A DNA stretch of 64,000 nt from Mesorhizobium sp. 113-3-3 (GTDB lineage Bacteria; Pseudomonadota; Alphaproteobacteria; Rhizobiales; Rhizobiaceae). The translations under genes and the position numbers were made by a program. Under the pieces are notes generated by a model that was given only the letters and a program-made list of their open reading frames with translations, was not told the origin of the DNA and did no database searches. Shown one piece after another: positions 17,869 to 26,324 of the stretch (positions are counted from its first letter, which is position 1; every line of letters begins with the position of its first letter). Location of the stretch: the NCBI RefSeq assembly GCF_016756495.1, contig NZ_AP023243.1:4282501-4346500 (forward strand), given 5' to 3'.

Positions 17869-18060
17869 ATGGAAGTCGTCTCATCCCGTCCGTCGGCAAA
17901 AATTCTGATGTTCCCTCTGGCAGCCCGCAACTCTGCCTCAAATTTAGGCGCAAAGGCGAAATTCGCGGCAGAGCTCGCCTCGCTGCGGTACACGCATGCC
18001 GATTTTGACGGCTGGTATCACGAAGCGGCCGTCGAGGAAGAAAATCAGCGCAAGAGCTGA
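17869..18060 (+). CDS. gstI: GstI-like small inhibitor of glutamine synthetase II expression
   Basis: A 63-residue protein divergent from glnII. Position and length match GstI of Rhizobium leguminosarum, reported to inhibit GSII expression post-transcriptionally. The gene is well built: AAAGGAGA 7-8 nt before ATG, a complete short frame, and a terminator 30 bp past the stop. The protein has a mixed N-terminus (SSRPSAKILMFP), a basic-alanine helix around 28-37 and an acidic tail (HADFDGWYHEAAVEEENQ). No known domain is visible. Assignment rests on synteny and size plus remembered family features, not on an alignment. Confidence 0.75.
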   Translation: MEVVSSRPSAKILMFPLAARNSASNLGAKAKFAAELASLRYTHADFDGWYHEAAVEEENQRKS

Positions 18061-18086
18061 CCCGCTTCTTGCAGGCCCAAGACAAC

Positions 18087-18118
18087 AAAGCCCGGCGTGA
18101 TCGCTCACGCCGGGCTTT
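18087..18118. terminator. Terminator after gstI, probably bidirectional
   Basis: A 14-bp perfect stem (18087-18100 with 18105-18118, loop TCGC) flanked by AAA/TTT. It separates gstI (+) from the convergent MHS transporter gene (-). Confidence 0.88.
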
Positions 18119-18139
18119 CTGTTGCCGATGCTCCGTCCG

Positions 18140-20029
18140 CTAGTCCTTGTCGTGAAGATCCGTGCCAAGCGTGTCGCGAACGAAGATCATGCCGATGACC
18201 AGCGTGATAGCCGCAATCACCACCGGATACCAAAGGCCATAGTAGATATCGCCCTTATAGGCGCTGAGCGCGAACACCGTCGCCGGCAGCAGTCCGCCGA
18301 ACCAGCCATTGCCGATATGATAGGGCAGCGACATGCCGGTGTAGCGGATACGGGTCGGGAACATCTCGACCAGGATCGCGGCGATCGGCCCATAGACCAT
18401 GGTGACGAACAGAACCAGGATGAACAGGATACCGATCGTCATCGGCCAGTTCACCGCCGCCGGATCGGCGAACATCGCGAAGGCACCGCCGCCGGGTATG
18501 TTGTAGACGGTGACCTCAGGCGCGCCCGCTGCCTCGTCTGCGGTCAGAATCTTGTCCTTGACCGCCTGCTCGGCTGGCACGGCTGCCTTCTCGCCGCCAC
18601 GGATGGCGGCGGCATCGAGCTTCAGCTCCGGATTTGCCGCGATGAAGGCGTCAAGCTTCTGGTCCGCGACCTTGATCGCCGCGCGCTTCAGCGGATAACC
18701 GCCGTCCTGCAGCGACATGTTGACGGCCTTGACGAAGGCAGCGTCCTTGGCCTTGGCCTGATCGCCCGCGGCGACCGCGTCATAGGACGCCACCGTCTCG
18801 TTGCCGATCTTGACCGACGCAGCCGTTCCGGCCGCGGCGGTCGACACCACGTCAAAGGGAACCGAGTTCTTGGTCAGGAACGAAGTCGCGATGTCGCATG
18901 ACGTCGTGAACTTGGCGGTGCCGACCGGGTTGAACTGGAACTTGCAGTCGCCAGGGGCCGCCGTGACCGTCGCCCTCGTGTTCTGCTGCGCCTTGGCAAG
19001 CGCCGGATTGGCGGCCCAGGTCAATGCCTTGAACAGCGGGAAGGTGCAGACGATGGCGAGCGCAAGGCCAGCCATGATGATGGGCTTGCGGCCGATCTTG
19101 TCGGAGAGCCAGCCGAACACCACGAAGAAGATCGAGCCGAGCGCCAGCGCGATGGCGATCATGATGTTCACCGACTGCGCATCGACCTTCAGCACGTTCT
19201 GCAGGAAGAACAGCGCGTAGAATTGGCCATTGTACCAGACCACGGCCTGGCCAGCAGTGAGGCCAAGCAGCGCCAGCAGTGCAATCTTGGCGTTCTTCCA
19301 CTGACCGAAGGCTTCCGAAAGCGGTGCCTTCGAGCCTTTACCTTCATCCTTCATCTTCTGGAAGGTCGGAGACTCCGACAGAGACAGTCGAATCCAGATC
19401 GAAACCGCGAGCAGTACGAAGGAGACGATAAATGGAATACGCCAGCCCCAAGCGGCGTAGGTTTCCTTGCTCAGAGAGCCCTGAACAATCAGAATGACGA
19501 TCAGCGACAGGAACAGGCCAAGCGTCGCTGTCGTCTGGATCCATGAGGTGTAGAAACCGCGACGGTCGTCAGGCGCGTGCTCGGCGACGTAGGTTGCCGC
19601 TCCGCCATATTCGCCGCCGAGCGCCAGACCCTGCAGCATGCGAAGGATGATCAGGATCACCGGAGCCGCAATACCCAAGGTCGCATAACCGGGCAGCAGA
19701 CCGACCAGGAAGGTCGACAGGCCCATGATCGTCATGGTGACGAGGAAGGTATATTTGCGGCCGACGAGGTCGCCGATACGGCCAAACACCAGAGCCCCGA
19801 ACGGGCGCACGAGAAAGCCGGCGGCAAAGGCCAGCAGCGCGAAGATGTTGCGCGTCGCCTCGGGAATGGTCGGGCTGAAAAAGGTCGAGCCAATGAAGGC
19901 GGCCAATGAGCCGTAGAGATAGAAATCATACCATTCAAAAACGGTGCCGAGCGAGGAAGCGAAGATAACTTTCTTCTCCTCCCGCGTCATGCCGCGGCTC
20001 GTTCCGCCGGCGGTCGATGCAATTGCCAT
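18140..20029 (-). CDS. MFS transporter, metabolite:H+ symporter (MHS) type, with large periplasmic insertion
   Basis: Twelve-helix MFS permease of 629 residues (start ATG 20029 after GGACAAGG), about 190 longer than the usual MHS transporter such as KgtP or ProP. Helices 1-9 occupy about 21-338 and helices 10-12 about 527-616, with family motifs EWYDFYLYG, RPFGALVFGRIGDLVGRKYTF, GGEYGGAATYVAEHAP and WRIPF. Residues about 340-525 form a non-membrane insertion in the loop between helices 9 and 10, which by topology faces the periplasm; it holds two cysteines (362 and 378) and is rich in Ala, Lys and Val. The substrate is probably an organic acid or compatible solute. Function of the insertion unknown. 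Confidence 0.85.
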   Translation of the reverse strand: MAIASTAGGTSRGMTREEKKVIFASSLGTVFEWYDFYLYGSLAAFIGSTFFSPTIPEATRNIFALLAFAAGFLVRPFGALVFGRIGDLVGRKYTFLVTMTIMGLSTFLVGLLPGYATLGIAAPVILIILRMLQGLALGGEYGGAATYVAEHAPDDRRGFYTSWIQTTATLGLFLSLIVILIVQGSLSKETYAAWGWRIPFIVSFVLLAVSIWIRLSLSESPTFQKMKDEGKGSKAPLSEAFGQWKNAKIALLALLGLTAGQAVVWYNGQFYALFFLQNVLKVDAQSVNIMIAIALALGSIFFVVFGWLSDKIGRKPIIMAGLALAIVCTFPLFKALTWAANPALAKAQQNTRATVTAAPGDCKFQFNPVGTAKFTTSCDIATSFLTKNSVPFDVVSTAAAGTAASVKIGNETVASYDAVAAGDQAKAKDAAFVKAVNMSLQDGGYPLKRAAIKVADQKLDAFIAANPELKLDAAAIRGGEKAAVPAEQAVKDKILTADEAAGAPEVTVYNIPGGGAFAMFADPAAVNWPMTIGILFILVLFVTMVYGPIAAILVEMFPTRIRYTGMSLPYHIGNGWFGGLLPATVFALSAYKGDIYYGLWYPVVIAAITLVIGMIFVRDTLGTDLHDKD

Positions 20030-20209
20030 TGCCTTGTCCTCCCGTGAGACCCTTGTCCTCGATGCTGCGTTCAATCGTCCGCGTTCTCCTCCGAGCACGG
20101 ACTCACGACAGCCATCACCGAAAAAATGACAGAAAGCGTCCCACGACGGCAGAGCGACGATGGGATTATGACTTTGGTATTAGGTGCGGTGCGGCAATCG
20201 CCGTAAGGA

Positions 20210-21001
20210 TCAGGCCTTGAGCGCTTCGAGAAGGCTGACGGCAGCCATCATGTCGCGTTTGCGGGCGGCGCGGCGCGCGACCGCTTCGGCGTCCTGCCCC
20301 CAATGCTCGATCTGCCAGTCCTCGTCGACATGGCCGGCGGCCCAGGCAGAATCGGCGTCGAGTTCGCCAAAATCGACGGCCAGTGCCAGCAGCGCCGAAC
20401 CGGTCAGCGAGGTCATGAGGTGGATGGCGGCCAGCCGCAATGGCTCGGCGCGCTGATTGAGATGACTGCCCAGAACGGCGATCGTCTCGCGCGGCTGCTC
20501 GACATGGATGATCCCCTCGGCAAGGTTGAAGCGAGCCCCCAATGCAGTGCGCGCCCAATCGACGACCGGATCCCACTGCCCGTTCTGCCGCTCGACCAGC
20601 CCTTGAGGCGCGTCGGCGCGGTAACAGAGCAGATCGGACGAGGCAAAACGCAATATGTCTTCCAGAACCGCCTGCGGATCGCTGGCAACGCCGTCGATGG
20701 CGGTGTTGACCAGACGCATCACCGGCATCGTCACCGGATTGATCGTCTCGCCCTGTTCGGCGAATTCGTCGGCAACCAGCAGCGCCGCCGCCTCGGTCGG
20801 CAGCGCCAGCAGCGCCTTGCCCGGCGTGCGCACCGGCTTGCCGTCGAGATGCACGGCAAAACCCTCCTCTACCGGCGCAACCGAAGCGGTCTTGTAGAAG
20901 CGCTTGGGCAGCGGCGTCTTCATCTGGATCTGGGCGCGGCGCACCGGATCCGGATCGGAAAGATACTTGCCCGCTTCAAGGTCGTTGAGGATGTCACGCA
21001 T
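20210..21001 (-). CDS. ATP12-family F1-ATPase assembly chaperone
   Basis: A 263-residue member of the Atp12 family, which in mitochondria chaperones the alpha subunit of F1-ATPase and which alphaproteobacteria share. Seen are the N-terminal KTPLPKRFYKTASVAPVEEGFAVHLDGKPVRTPGK block, the LLVADEFAEQ...INPVTMPVMRLVNTAID helix and the C-terminal WAAGHVDEDWQIEHWGQD motif, all characteristic. It follows the DMT transporter gene by 12 bp on the same strand and closes the crcB-rluC-DMT-atp12 run. Confidence 0.92.
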   Translation of the reverse strand: MRDILNDLEAGKYLSDPDPVRRAQIQMKTPLPKRFYKTASVAPVEEGFAVHLDGKPVRTPGKALLALPTEAAALLVADEFAEQGETINPVTMPVMRLVNTAIDGVASDPQAVLEDILRFASSDLLCYRADAPQGLVERQNGQWDPVVDWARTALGARFNLAEGIIHVEQPRETIAVLGSHLNQRAEPLRLAAIHLMTSLTGSALLALAVDFGELDADSAWAAGHVDEDWQIEHWGQDAEAVARRAARKRDMMAAVSLLEALKA

Positions 21002-21013
21002 GAAAACTCTCTC

Positions 21014-21931
21014 TCACACCGGTGTCAGCTTGCGCGCCGGCCGGTTGACGATGATCAGGCCCGCCGCAATCAAGCCAAGTGCCAGAAAAATGCGAATGGT
21101 CAGCGGCTCGTTCAAGATGAGCGCGCCGCACAAGACACCGAAAACCGGCGACAGGAAGGTGAAGCTGGACAGGCCGGAGGCCGGATAGCGGCGCAGGAGC
21201 CAGAACCACAGGACATAGGTGAAGGCAACGATGTAGATCGCCTGGAAAAGCAGCGCCAATGTCGGCAGCAAGGACGGGTCACGCACCGGCGGCCCGGCGA
21301 GAGGCAGCACCAATATGCCAACGATCGCCGCGCCGGCGAGTTGGTAGAGCAGCAGCTTCTCGGCGCTCGCCTCAACCAGTTTCGACCGTTTGATGAGGAT
21401 GTTGGTCAAGGCCCAGAAAAACCCGGAGCCGAGACTGAGCAGATCGCCGAACAGCATGTCCCCACCGCCGCCAAGCTTGTCGGAAAAGACGGCGGTGAGG
21501 CCGGCAAACGCCAGCAGCAGGCCGAGGAACTTGCGCATGGTGATCTGTTCGCCAAGCAGGAAGTGACCGCCAATCAGCATCCAGAACGGCATTGAATTGA
21601 CCAGCAGCGTGTTGCGGGCAACGGTCGTATGCTCCAGGCCGACATAGAGGCAGAGGAACTCGATGCCGAAAAGCACGCCCACGGCGATGCCGGCGAGCAA
21701 TGTGCCATCGCGCGCGAACAGCGCTATGCCGCGCCAGCGGCACCAGAGGAAGACGCAGAAGCCGCCGATGATCGAGCGAGCGATCGACAGGAAGACGGGG
21801 TCGTAGCCGGCATAGGAGATTTTGGCGGCGACGTAGTTCAGGCCCCAGGAAAAGGTCAGACCGACCATGATGGCGGCGGCGGCCATGTCGACTGTATCGC
21901 GCCGATCCAGCGCGTCCGTGGCGCCGCTCAA
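21014..21931 (-). CDS. DMT/EamA-family transporter
   Basis: Inner-membrane transporter of about 305 residues with ten hydrophobic segments in two EamA repeats. Seen are FSWGLNYVAAKIS in the first helix, the EHTTVARNTLLVNSMPFWMLIGGHFLLGE block ending repeat one, and SPVFGVLCGALILNEPLT in repeat two. The start is TTG 21931, 7 nt after GGAGG; TTG 21937, which overlaps the rluC stop as TTGA, is an alternative. It is probably cotranscribed and coupled with the pseudouridine synthase gene upstream. Substrate unknown; the family exports amino acids and metabolites. Confidence 0.82.
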   Translation of the reverse strand: MSGATDALDRRDTVDMAAAAIMVGLTFSWGLNYVAAKISYAGYDPVFLSIARSIIGGFCVFLWCRWRGIALFARDGTLLAGIAVGVLFGIEFLCLYVGLEHTTVARNTLLVNSMPFWMLIGGHFLLGEQITMRKFLGLLLAFAGLTAVFSDKLGGGGDMLFGDLLSLGSGFFWALTNILIKRSKLVEASAEKLLLYQLAGAAIVGILVLPLAGPPVRDPSLLPTLALLFQAIYIVAFTYVLWFWLLRRYPASGLSSFTFLSPVFGVLCGALILNEPLTIRIFLALGLIAAGLIIVNRPARKLTPV

Positions 21932-21933
21932 GA

Positions 21934-22914
21934 TCAATCCTCCGCGCTGGCGTCGTCGAAGCCGATCAGGTTCCAGCTCTGGCGCATATGCGGCGGCATC
22001 GGCGCGGTGACGTCGATGACGCCCTTGTCGGGGTGCGGAATGACGATGCGGCGCGCATGCAGATGCAGGCGGTTCTGGATGCCGCCGGGGAAATCCCAGT
22101 TGGTGTCGGCCTCGAAATATTTCGGGTCGCCGATGATCGGACAGCCGATATAGGCGGCATGGACGCGAAGCTGGTGGGTGCGGCCGGTATAGGGCTCCAT
22201 TTCCAGCCAGGTCATGGTCTGCGCCGCCTGCTCGATGATGCGGTAGTAGGACACCGCATGGTCGGCGCCTTTTTCACCATGCGCGGCGACCCGGACACGA
22301 TCGCCGTCCTCGGTGGGCTCCTTGATCAGCCAGGTCGAGATCTTGTCCTCGCGCTTCGGCGGCACGCCCTTGACCAGGGCCCAGTAGGTCTTCTTCGTTT
22401 CGCGGGCGCGGAACGATTCCGACAGCTTCATGGCGGCCAGTCTCGTGCGGGCCACGACCAGCACGCCCGACGTGTCGCGGTCGAGCCGGTGGACCAGCCG
22501 CGGCTTTTCGCCCTTCTGGTTGCGCCAGGCTTCCAGCATGTCGTCGACATTGCGAGTTACGCCCGAACCGCCCTGCACCGCAAGGCCCGCCGGTTTGTTG
22601 AAGACGAAGACCTTCGGATCCTCATGGATCAGCATTTTTGCCAGGACGTCGGCATCGCCCTGGTTGCGGATCGAATGGCCGGTCAGCGCGCTCTCGCCCT
22701 TCTTGTCGACCTCAAGCGGCGGGATACGCACCACCTGGCCGGGCTCGACACGGCTGTCGGCCTTGACGCGGCCGCCATCGACGCGGATCTGGCCGGAGCG
22801 CAGCAGCTTCTGCAGATGGCCGAAACCAAGGCCTGGGAAATGCGTCTTGAACCAGCGATCGAGCCGCATGCCCGCCTCGCCGGCCTCCACCGTGATCTGT
22901 TCAACGCCTGCCAT
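21934..22914 (-). CDS. rluC: RluC/RluD-family 23S rRNA pseudouridine synthase
   Basis: RNA pseudouridine synthase of 326 residues. An S4-like RNA-binding domain (MRLDRWFKTHFPGLGFGHLQKLLRSGQIRV) precedes the catalytic domain. The catalytic motif is HRLDRDTSGVLVVAR with its Asp, and later motifs include PYTGRTHQLRVH and GDPKYF. It should modify large-subunit rRNA; RluC versus RluD is not resolved by eye. ATG 22914 was chosen over a longer frame that overlaps crcB. It is 61 bp downstream of crcB. Confidence 0.88.
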   Translation of the reverse strand: MAGVEQITVEAGEAGMRLDRWFKTHFPGLGFGHLQKLLRSGQIRVDGGRVKADSRVEPGQVVRIPPLEVDKKGESALTGHSIRNQGDADVLAKMLIHEDPKVFVFNKPAGLAVQGGSGVTRNVDDMLEAWRNQKGEKPRLVHRLDRDTSGVLVVARTRLAAMKLSESFRARETKKTYWALVKGVPPKREDKISTWLIKEPTEDGDRVRVAAHGEKGADHAVSYYRIIEQAAQTMTWLEMEPYTGRTHQLRVHAAYIGCPIIGDPKYFEADTNWDFPGGIQNRLHLHARRIVIPHPDKGVIDVTAPMPPHMRQSWNLIGFDDASAED

Positions 22915-22975
22915 TTTTTCTTCGCTTATCCGTTTCCAAAGCAGGGCTCGGCCTGCGCTTGGCGCGGCAATAGCA

Positions 22976-23350
22976 CTAAGGCAGGCTTCTTGCGAGCCAA
23001 AGTCCCAGAAACAGGGCGACAATGGCGCCAATGACGCTGGCCAGCGCATATCCAAACGCCGGCAGCGTGGCTCCCCGCTCCCACAGCGTCGCGAAATCGA
23101 GCGAAAAGGCGGAAAAAGTCGTGAAGCCGCCAAAGATGCCGGTGGCGACGAACAGCCTGACTTCGTTCGACCCGCCGCGGCGCGCCAGGGTGGCGATGAA
23201 CAGGCCCATGGCGAAGGAGCCGACAATGTTGATGGCCATCGTGCCCCAGGGGTAGTTGGGGCCGACAAGACGCAGCGCGCCCATATTGGTGAGATGGCGG
23301 ATGCCCGCGCCGATGCCGCCGCCGACGACCACGAGAAGCAGATTGAACAT
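22976..23350 (-). CDS. crcB: Fluoride channel CrcB/Fluc
   Basis: A 124-residue, four-helix membrane protein of the CrcB/Fluc family that expels fluoride as a dual-topology dimer. Signature blocks are GGGIGAGIRHL, the pore motif GTMAINIVGSFAMG and GGFTTFSAFSLD, which includes the central Na+ site and phenylalanine box residues. Upstream 50 bp to the preceding gene leaves no room for a fluoride riboswitch, and none was seen. The crcB-rluC-atp12 neighbourhood is common in related bacteria. Confidence 0.93.
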   Translation of the reverse strand: MFNLLLVVVGGGIGAGIRHLTNMGALRLVGPNYPWGTMAINIVGSFAMGLFIATLARRGGSNEVRLFVATGIFGGFTTFSAFSLDFATLWERGATLPAFGYALASVIGAIVALFLGLWLARSLP

Positions 23351-23400
23351 CGTTGTCTACTGCCCCTGCAAGGGTGGTGGCGTCAATCCCTGCATGCCCT

Positions 23401-25158
23401 TCACCATTCAGGCGCTGTCCAATCCGGGTACTTCTTCCTGAACTCGGCATAGAGGGCATCGACCTCGGCTTTGCTGACCGGGCGCGCCTGTTCGTAGAGA
23501 TAGCCGGCGACACCGCCGGACAATCGGTATTGCGCAATGCGCCTGTATGCGCCGCCGATGCCCTTGCCTTCAAGAATATGCTGGTTCGGGATCGTGACGC
23601 AGATCTGCGCGCCCGGTTGCAGATGCGTGACCGGCCGGTCGGTCACGACGACATATCTGGATTTCAATGAGTCCGGCTGGAACCGATCACGACTGTCCAC
23701 CTGGCAAATCCATCCGACATGGGCAACCAGGTCCCGGTTCATGCCGAACAACAGGGCGTCGCTCATCACCGGACCCGACGCAAATACCGAAAAGCGGTCC
23801 TCCGGTCCCATCCTGGCGATGAGGTCATCGATCAGGCGCCGGTATTCGGGGAGATTGTCGAGGTGAAGTGGAAGCGTGGCCTCCCTGGCGAAGACAAAGC
23901 CAACCGGGGACAGCAGCTGACGGCCGGCCGGAAAAAACGTGCCCAAAAAAGCCAGTCCGGCGACAACGGCCATGGCGGCGGTCGACCATAGTGACTTCAG
24001 CCCCGGCACGGAGACGATCGAAACGATCGCCTGGGCATAGGCGGGAAAGAGCCAGAGAAACATTGGCAAGGAATGATGCCGTTCCGGGTCCTGCGTCCGG
24101 ATGAAAGCCAGGAAGGTGACCACCGAGGCCATGGCACAGAACAATGCAAATCTGTTGTGGCGCACAATCGAGATGTAGAGGCCCACGACAATCAACGCCC
24201 AGTTCAGGTAGCTGAGCCGGGATCCGACGCCACCGAGCTGGGTGACGAAGGTCGTCTTGTATCCGCTGTAAAGGTCGGCGTAGCTGGTTTGCAGAATCTT
24301 GGCGATCAGCGGCAGCTGGAAATTCAACGCCGTTGCCGCAATGAGGAAAACCGCGCACACGCCGCCCAGAGCCGCGTTGCGGAAGGCGGCAAAGTCTCGG
24401 TCCCTCGCGATCCGCAGCAAACAGAAAAATGCCGCGGAAACGGTGATCCCTATGGCGGCATAGGCATACCAGCGGCGCAGCATGAACGCCAACCATAGGC
24501 ACGCGCCGACGGATATTCCTGATATCACCGGTTCGCGGGTCAGGAACCTGGATTTCCAGAGAAAATAGGTTGCCGCGGTCAGGGCGAGACAGCCGGCAAC
24601 GTCAGGCATTCCCCGAAGCGTCGGCGCCCAGAACGGCGTGTACAGGAAGGCCGCGATCCAGACGGCGATCCAGCTTCGGGACGGTGTCTCGGAGACCGCC
24701 TCCCGATAGCTTATCCTGCCTATCAAAAGGACTGCCGGGACCAGGTAGACCGCGACTATTCCGGCGACGAAGGAAAGCCTTGAACCGCCGAAAACAAGGT
24801 GAAACGGCATCAGGGGCACCAGGATCGCCACGCCGTAATCTTCCGTCGCGATGGAGGTGCCCAATTGGCTCAGCCATTCGGAAGGGCTCTCGACCAGGAG
24901 CGCGCCCTGCTGGTTGAACATGTTGAAATAGGCCGCGAAGTCCCAATAGTAGACGGACTCTTCGAGATTTATGTATGCGGCGCTGAGGGCAATCCCAAGC
25001 AACACGGTGCACAGGTAGGTACCCGTCCAGAATCCGAAGATCTTGTTCTTTGTCACTTGAGGCCGCCAGGGAGGAAGAGACAGAACTGCGGGACCAAAAC
25101 CGGAGCCATCCCAGACACTGCCAGGACCCGCTCCGGCGAATCTTGTGACAAGATTCAT
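23401..25158 (-). CDS. GT39-like integral membrane glycosyltransferase, or related multi-spanning protein
   Basis: A 585-residue protein with about eleven hydrophobic segments in the first 430 residues and a soluble C-terminal part of about 150. The first extracytoplasmic loop has EESVYYWDFAAYFN, an acidic motif placed as in GT-C enzymes (ArnT/PMT-like) that use lipid-linked sugars. It may therefore glycosylate a cell-envelope component. No good ribosome-binding site precedes ATG 25158; GTG 25056 is a possible shorter start, giving an N-terminus at the first helix. It sits with an LpxO-like hydroxylase, between crcB and the DUF930 gene. Family assignment is moderate. Confidence 0.6.
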   Translation of the reverse strand: MNLVTRFAGAGPGSVWDGSGFGPAVLSLPPWRPQVTKNKIFGFWTGTYLCTVLLGIALSAAYINLEESVYYWDFAAYFNMFNQQGALLVESPSEWLSQLGTSIATEDYGVAILVPLMPFHLVFGGSRLSFVAGIVAVYLVPAVLLIGRISYREAVSETPSRSWIAVWIAAFLYTPFWAPTLRGMPDVAGCLALTAATYFLWKSRFLTREPVISGISVGACLWLAFMLRRWYAYAAIGITVSAAFFCLLRIARDRDFAAFRNAALGGVCAVFLIAATALNFQLPLIAKILQTSYADLYSGYKTTFVTQLGGVGSRLSYLNWALIVVGLYISIVRHNRFALFCAMASVVTFLAFIRTQDPERHHSLPMFLWLFPAYAQAIVSIVSVPGLKSLWSTAAMAVVAGLAFLGTFFPAGRQLLSPVGFVFAREATLPLHLDNLPEYRRLIDDLIARMGPEDRFSVFASGPVMSDALLFGMNRDLVAHVGWICQVDSRDRFQPDSLKSRYVVVTDRPVTHLQPGAQICVTIPNQHILEGKGIGGAYRRIAQYRLSGGVAGYLYEQARPVSKAEVDALYAEFRKKYPDWTAPEW

Positions 25159-25302
25159 ATAATGAAGTGTTGAGAGCCCAAATGGACAGTTGCTTGAACG
25201 AGCATCTCGCAAGCAAGGAGAAGGCCCTGAAGGGCCGCCACGAAGCAGCCGGCGGAGATGCTTGCTTGCAACCGCCGCCGGCAGCGTCGACGGATTCTCA
25301 GT

Positions 25303-26133
25303 TCAGGTGGTTTCGACCTTCTTCGGCTTGGTCGAGCCGATCATCTTCCAGTTCTTGTAGAACATCGAATTGATGCGTTCGACGCTGACCGAAACAACCG
25401 CGAGCATGCCGGCGATTAACCTCGGGAACGGGGACGGCCTGATGATGTCCATGAACACGCAGTAGCGGCGGCCGTCATATTCGTTGACCGAACGGTGCAG
25501 CAGCGTGTCGTCGAAAATGAACTGCGGATTGTCGTACCAGTAGTTCTTGACGTTGCCGCATTCGACGAAGATTTCCGCCTTCACCGGGATCAGGTTGTAA
25601 AGGATGCGCAGGCTGAGCCGCAGCGGTCCGAAGTGCCAGGAGGTCGATTCGCGCTTGCTGAAAACCGACACGGCGATGGTCTTGATGTATTTGAAATCCT
25701 TGTTGAACTCGGCGATGTTGTCGATCTTGTGCTTGCCGTACCACTGGTAGACATACATGCCGCGCCGGCCGGCGCCGAAATTGGCGTCGATGTCGGCGAT
25801 GATCTCTTCCTTGCGTGCCTTGAAGATGTCCAGGACCTCATTGACCTCGCGCTGATAATCCTGCGGAAACTGCTCCAGCTTCCAGACGCCGTGGTTCCTG
25901 TAGCAGAGCAGATCGACCAGCAGGTTGAACGGCGACAAGAGCCAGGTGAACAGGCCGTTGCCGAGGAAATAGCCCGAGAACAGCGCCATATCCTTCCTGT
26001 CGTTGCGCAGCACGTCGATCAGGCCGCAGACAACGAAGATCGTCGTCAGAATGGGGATGAAGTAGAAGCCAAGGGCGAAAAGCGGGACGGCGATGGCGAA
26101 TTTGCGAAGGGATTTGCGAAGGGATTTTGTCAT
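25303..26133 (-). CDS. Aspartyl/asparaginyl beta-hydroxylase (LpxO-like) family protein
   Basis: A 276-residue Fe(II)/2-oxoglutarate-dependent hydroxylase-type protein with two N-terminal membrane segments (about 10-60). The catalytic core near the C-terminus has HFGPLRLSLRI, with the first iron histidine, then IFDDTLLHRSVNEYDGRRY with the second histidine and the 2-oxoglutarate arginine region, then FMDIIRP, as in LpxO and aspartyl hydroxylases. LpxO hydroxylates lipid A acyl chains, so an envelope-lipid substrate is plausible given the GT39-like neighbour, but this is inference. ATG 26133 was chosen; the upstream extension has no membrane or domain support. Confidence 0.75.
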   Translation of the reverse strand: MTKSLRKSLRKFAIAVPLFALGFYFIPILTTIFVVCGLIDVLRNDRKDMALFSGYFLGNGLFTWLLSPFNLLVDLLCYRNHGVWKLEQFPQDYQREVNEVLDIFKARKEEIIADIDANFGAGRRGMYVYQWYGKHKIDNIAEFNKDFKYIKTIAVSVFSKRESTSWHFGPLRLSLRILYNLIPVKAEIFVECGNVKNYWYDNPQFIFDDTLLHRSVNEYDGRRYCVFMDIIRPSPFPRLIAGMLAVVSVSVERINSMFYKNWKMIGSTKPKKVETT

Positions 26134-26290
26134 TTTTCCACGCGCGGAGCGCGATCCTGTTGCGAATGAGTTTGCCAAATCACGGCAACGACCACCGCCC
26201 GGTCGTGCGCCTTGATAAGGTTTTTTGGGTCGCCGCACAACGCCACGACATCGTGGCCTGGCAGTTGCCTGGTGGAATTTGCCAGACTTC

Positions 26291-26324
26291 GGTCAATGCA
26301 CCGCTGGGGTCAATGCACCGCTGG
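26291..26324. repeat. 17-bp tandem duplication across the stop of the DUF930-like gene
   Basis: GGTCAATGCACCGCTGG occurs twice head to tail (26291-26307 and 26308-26324). The second copy encodes the last residues and stop codon of the DUF930-like gene on the minus strand; the first lies just past the stop. Confidence 0.95.

Noticed and set aside
25159..25302. Terminator between the hydroxylase and GT39-like genes (GGCCCT/AGGGCC)
   Set aside because: The stem is only 6 bp and no T-tract follows on the coding strand.
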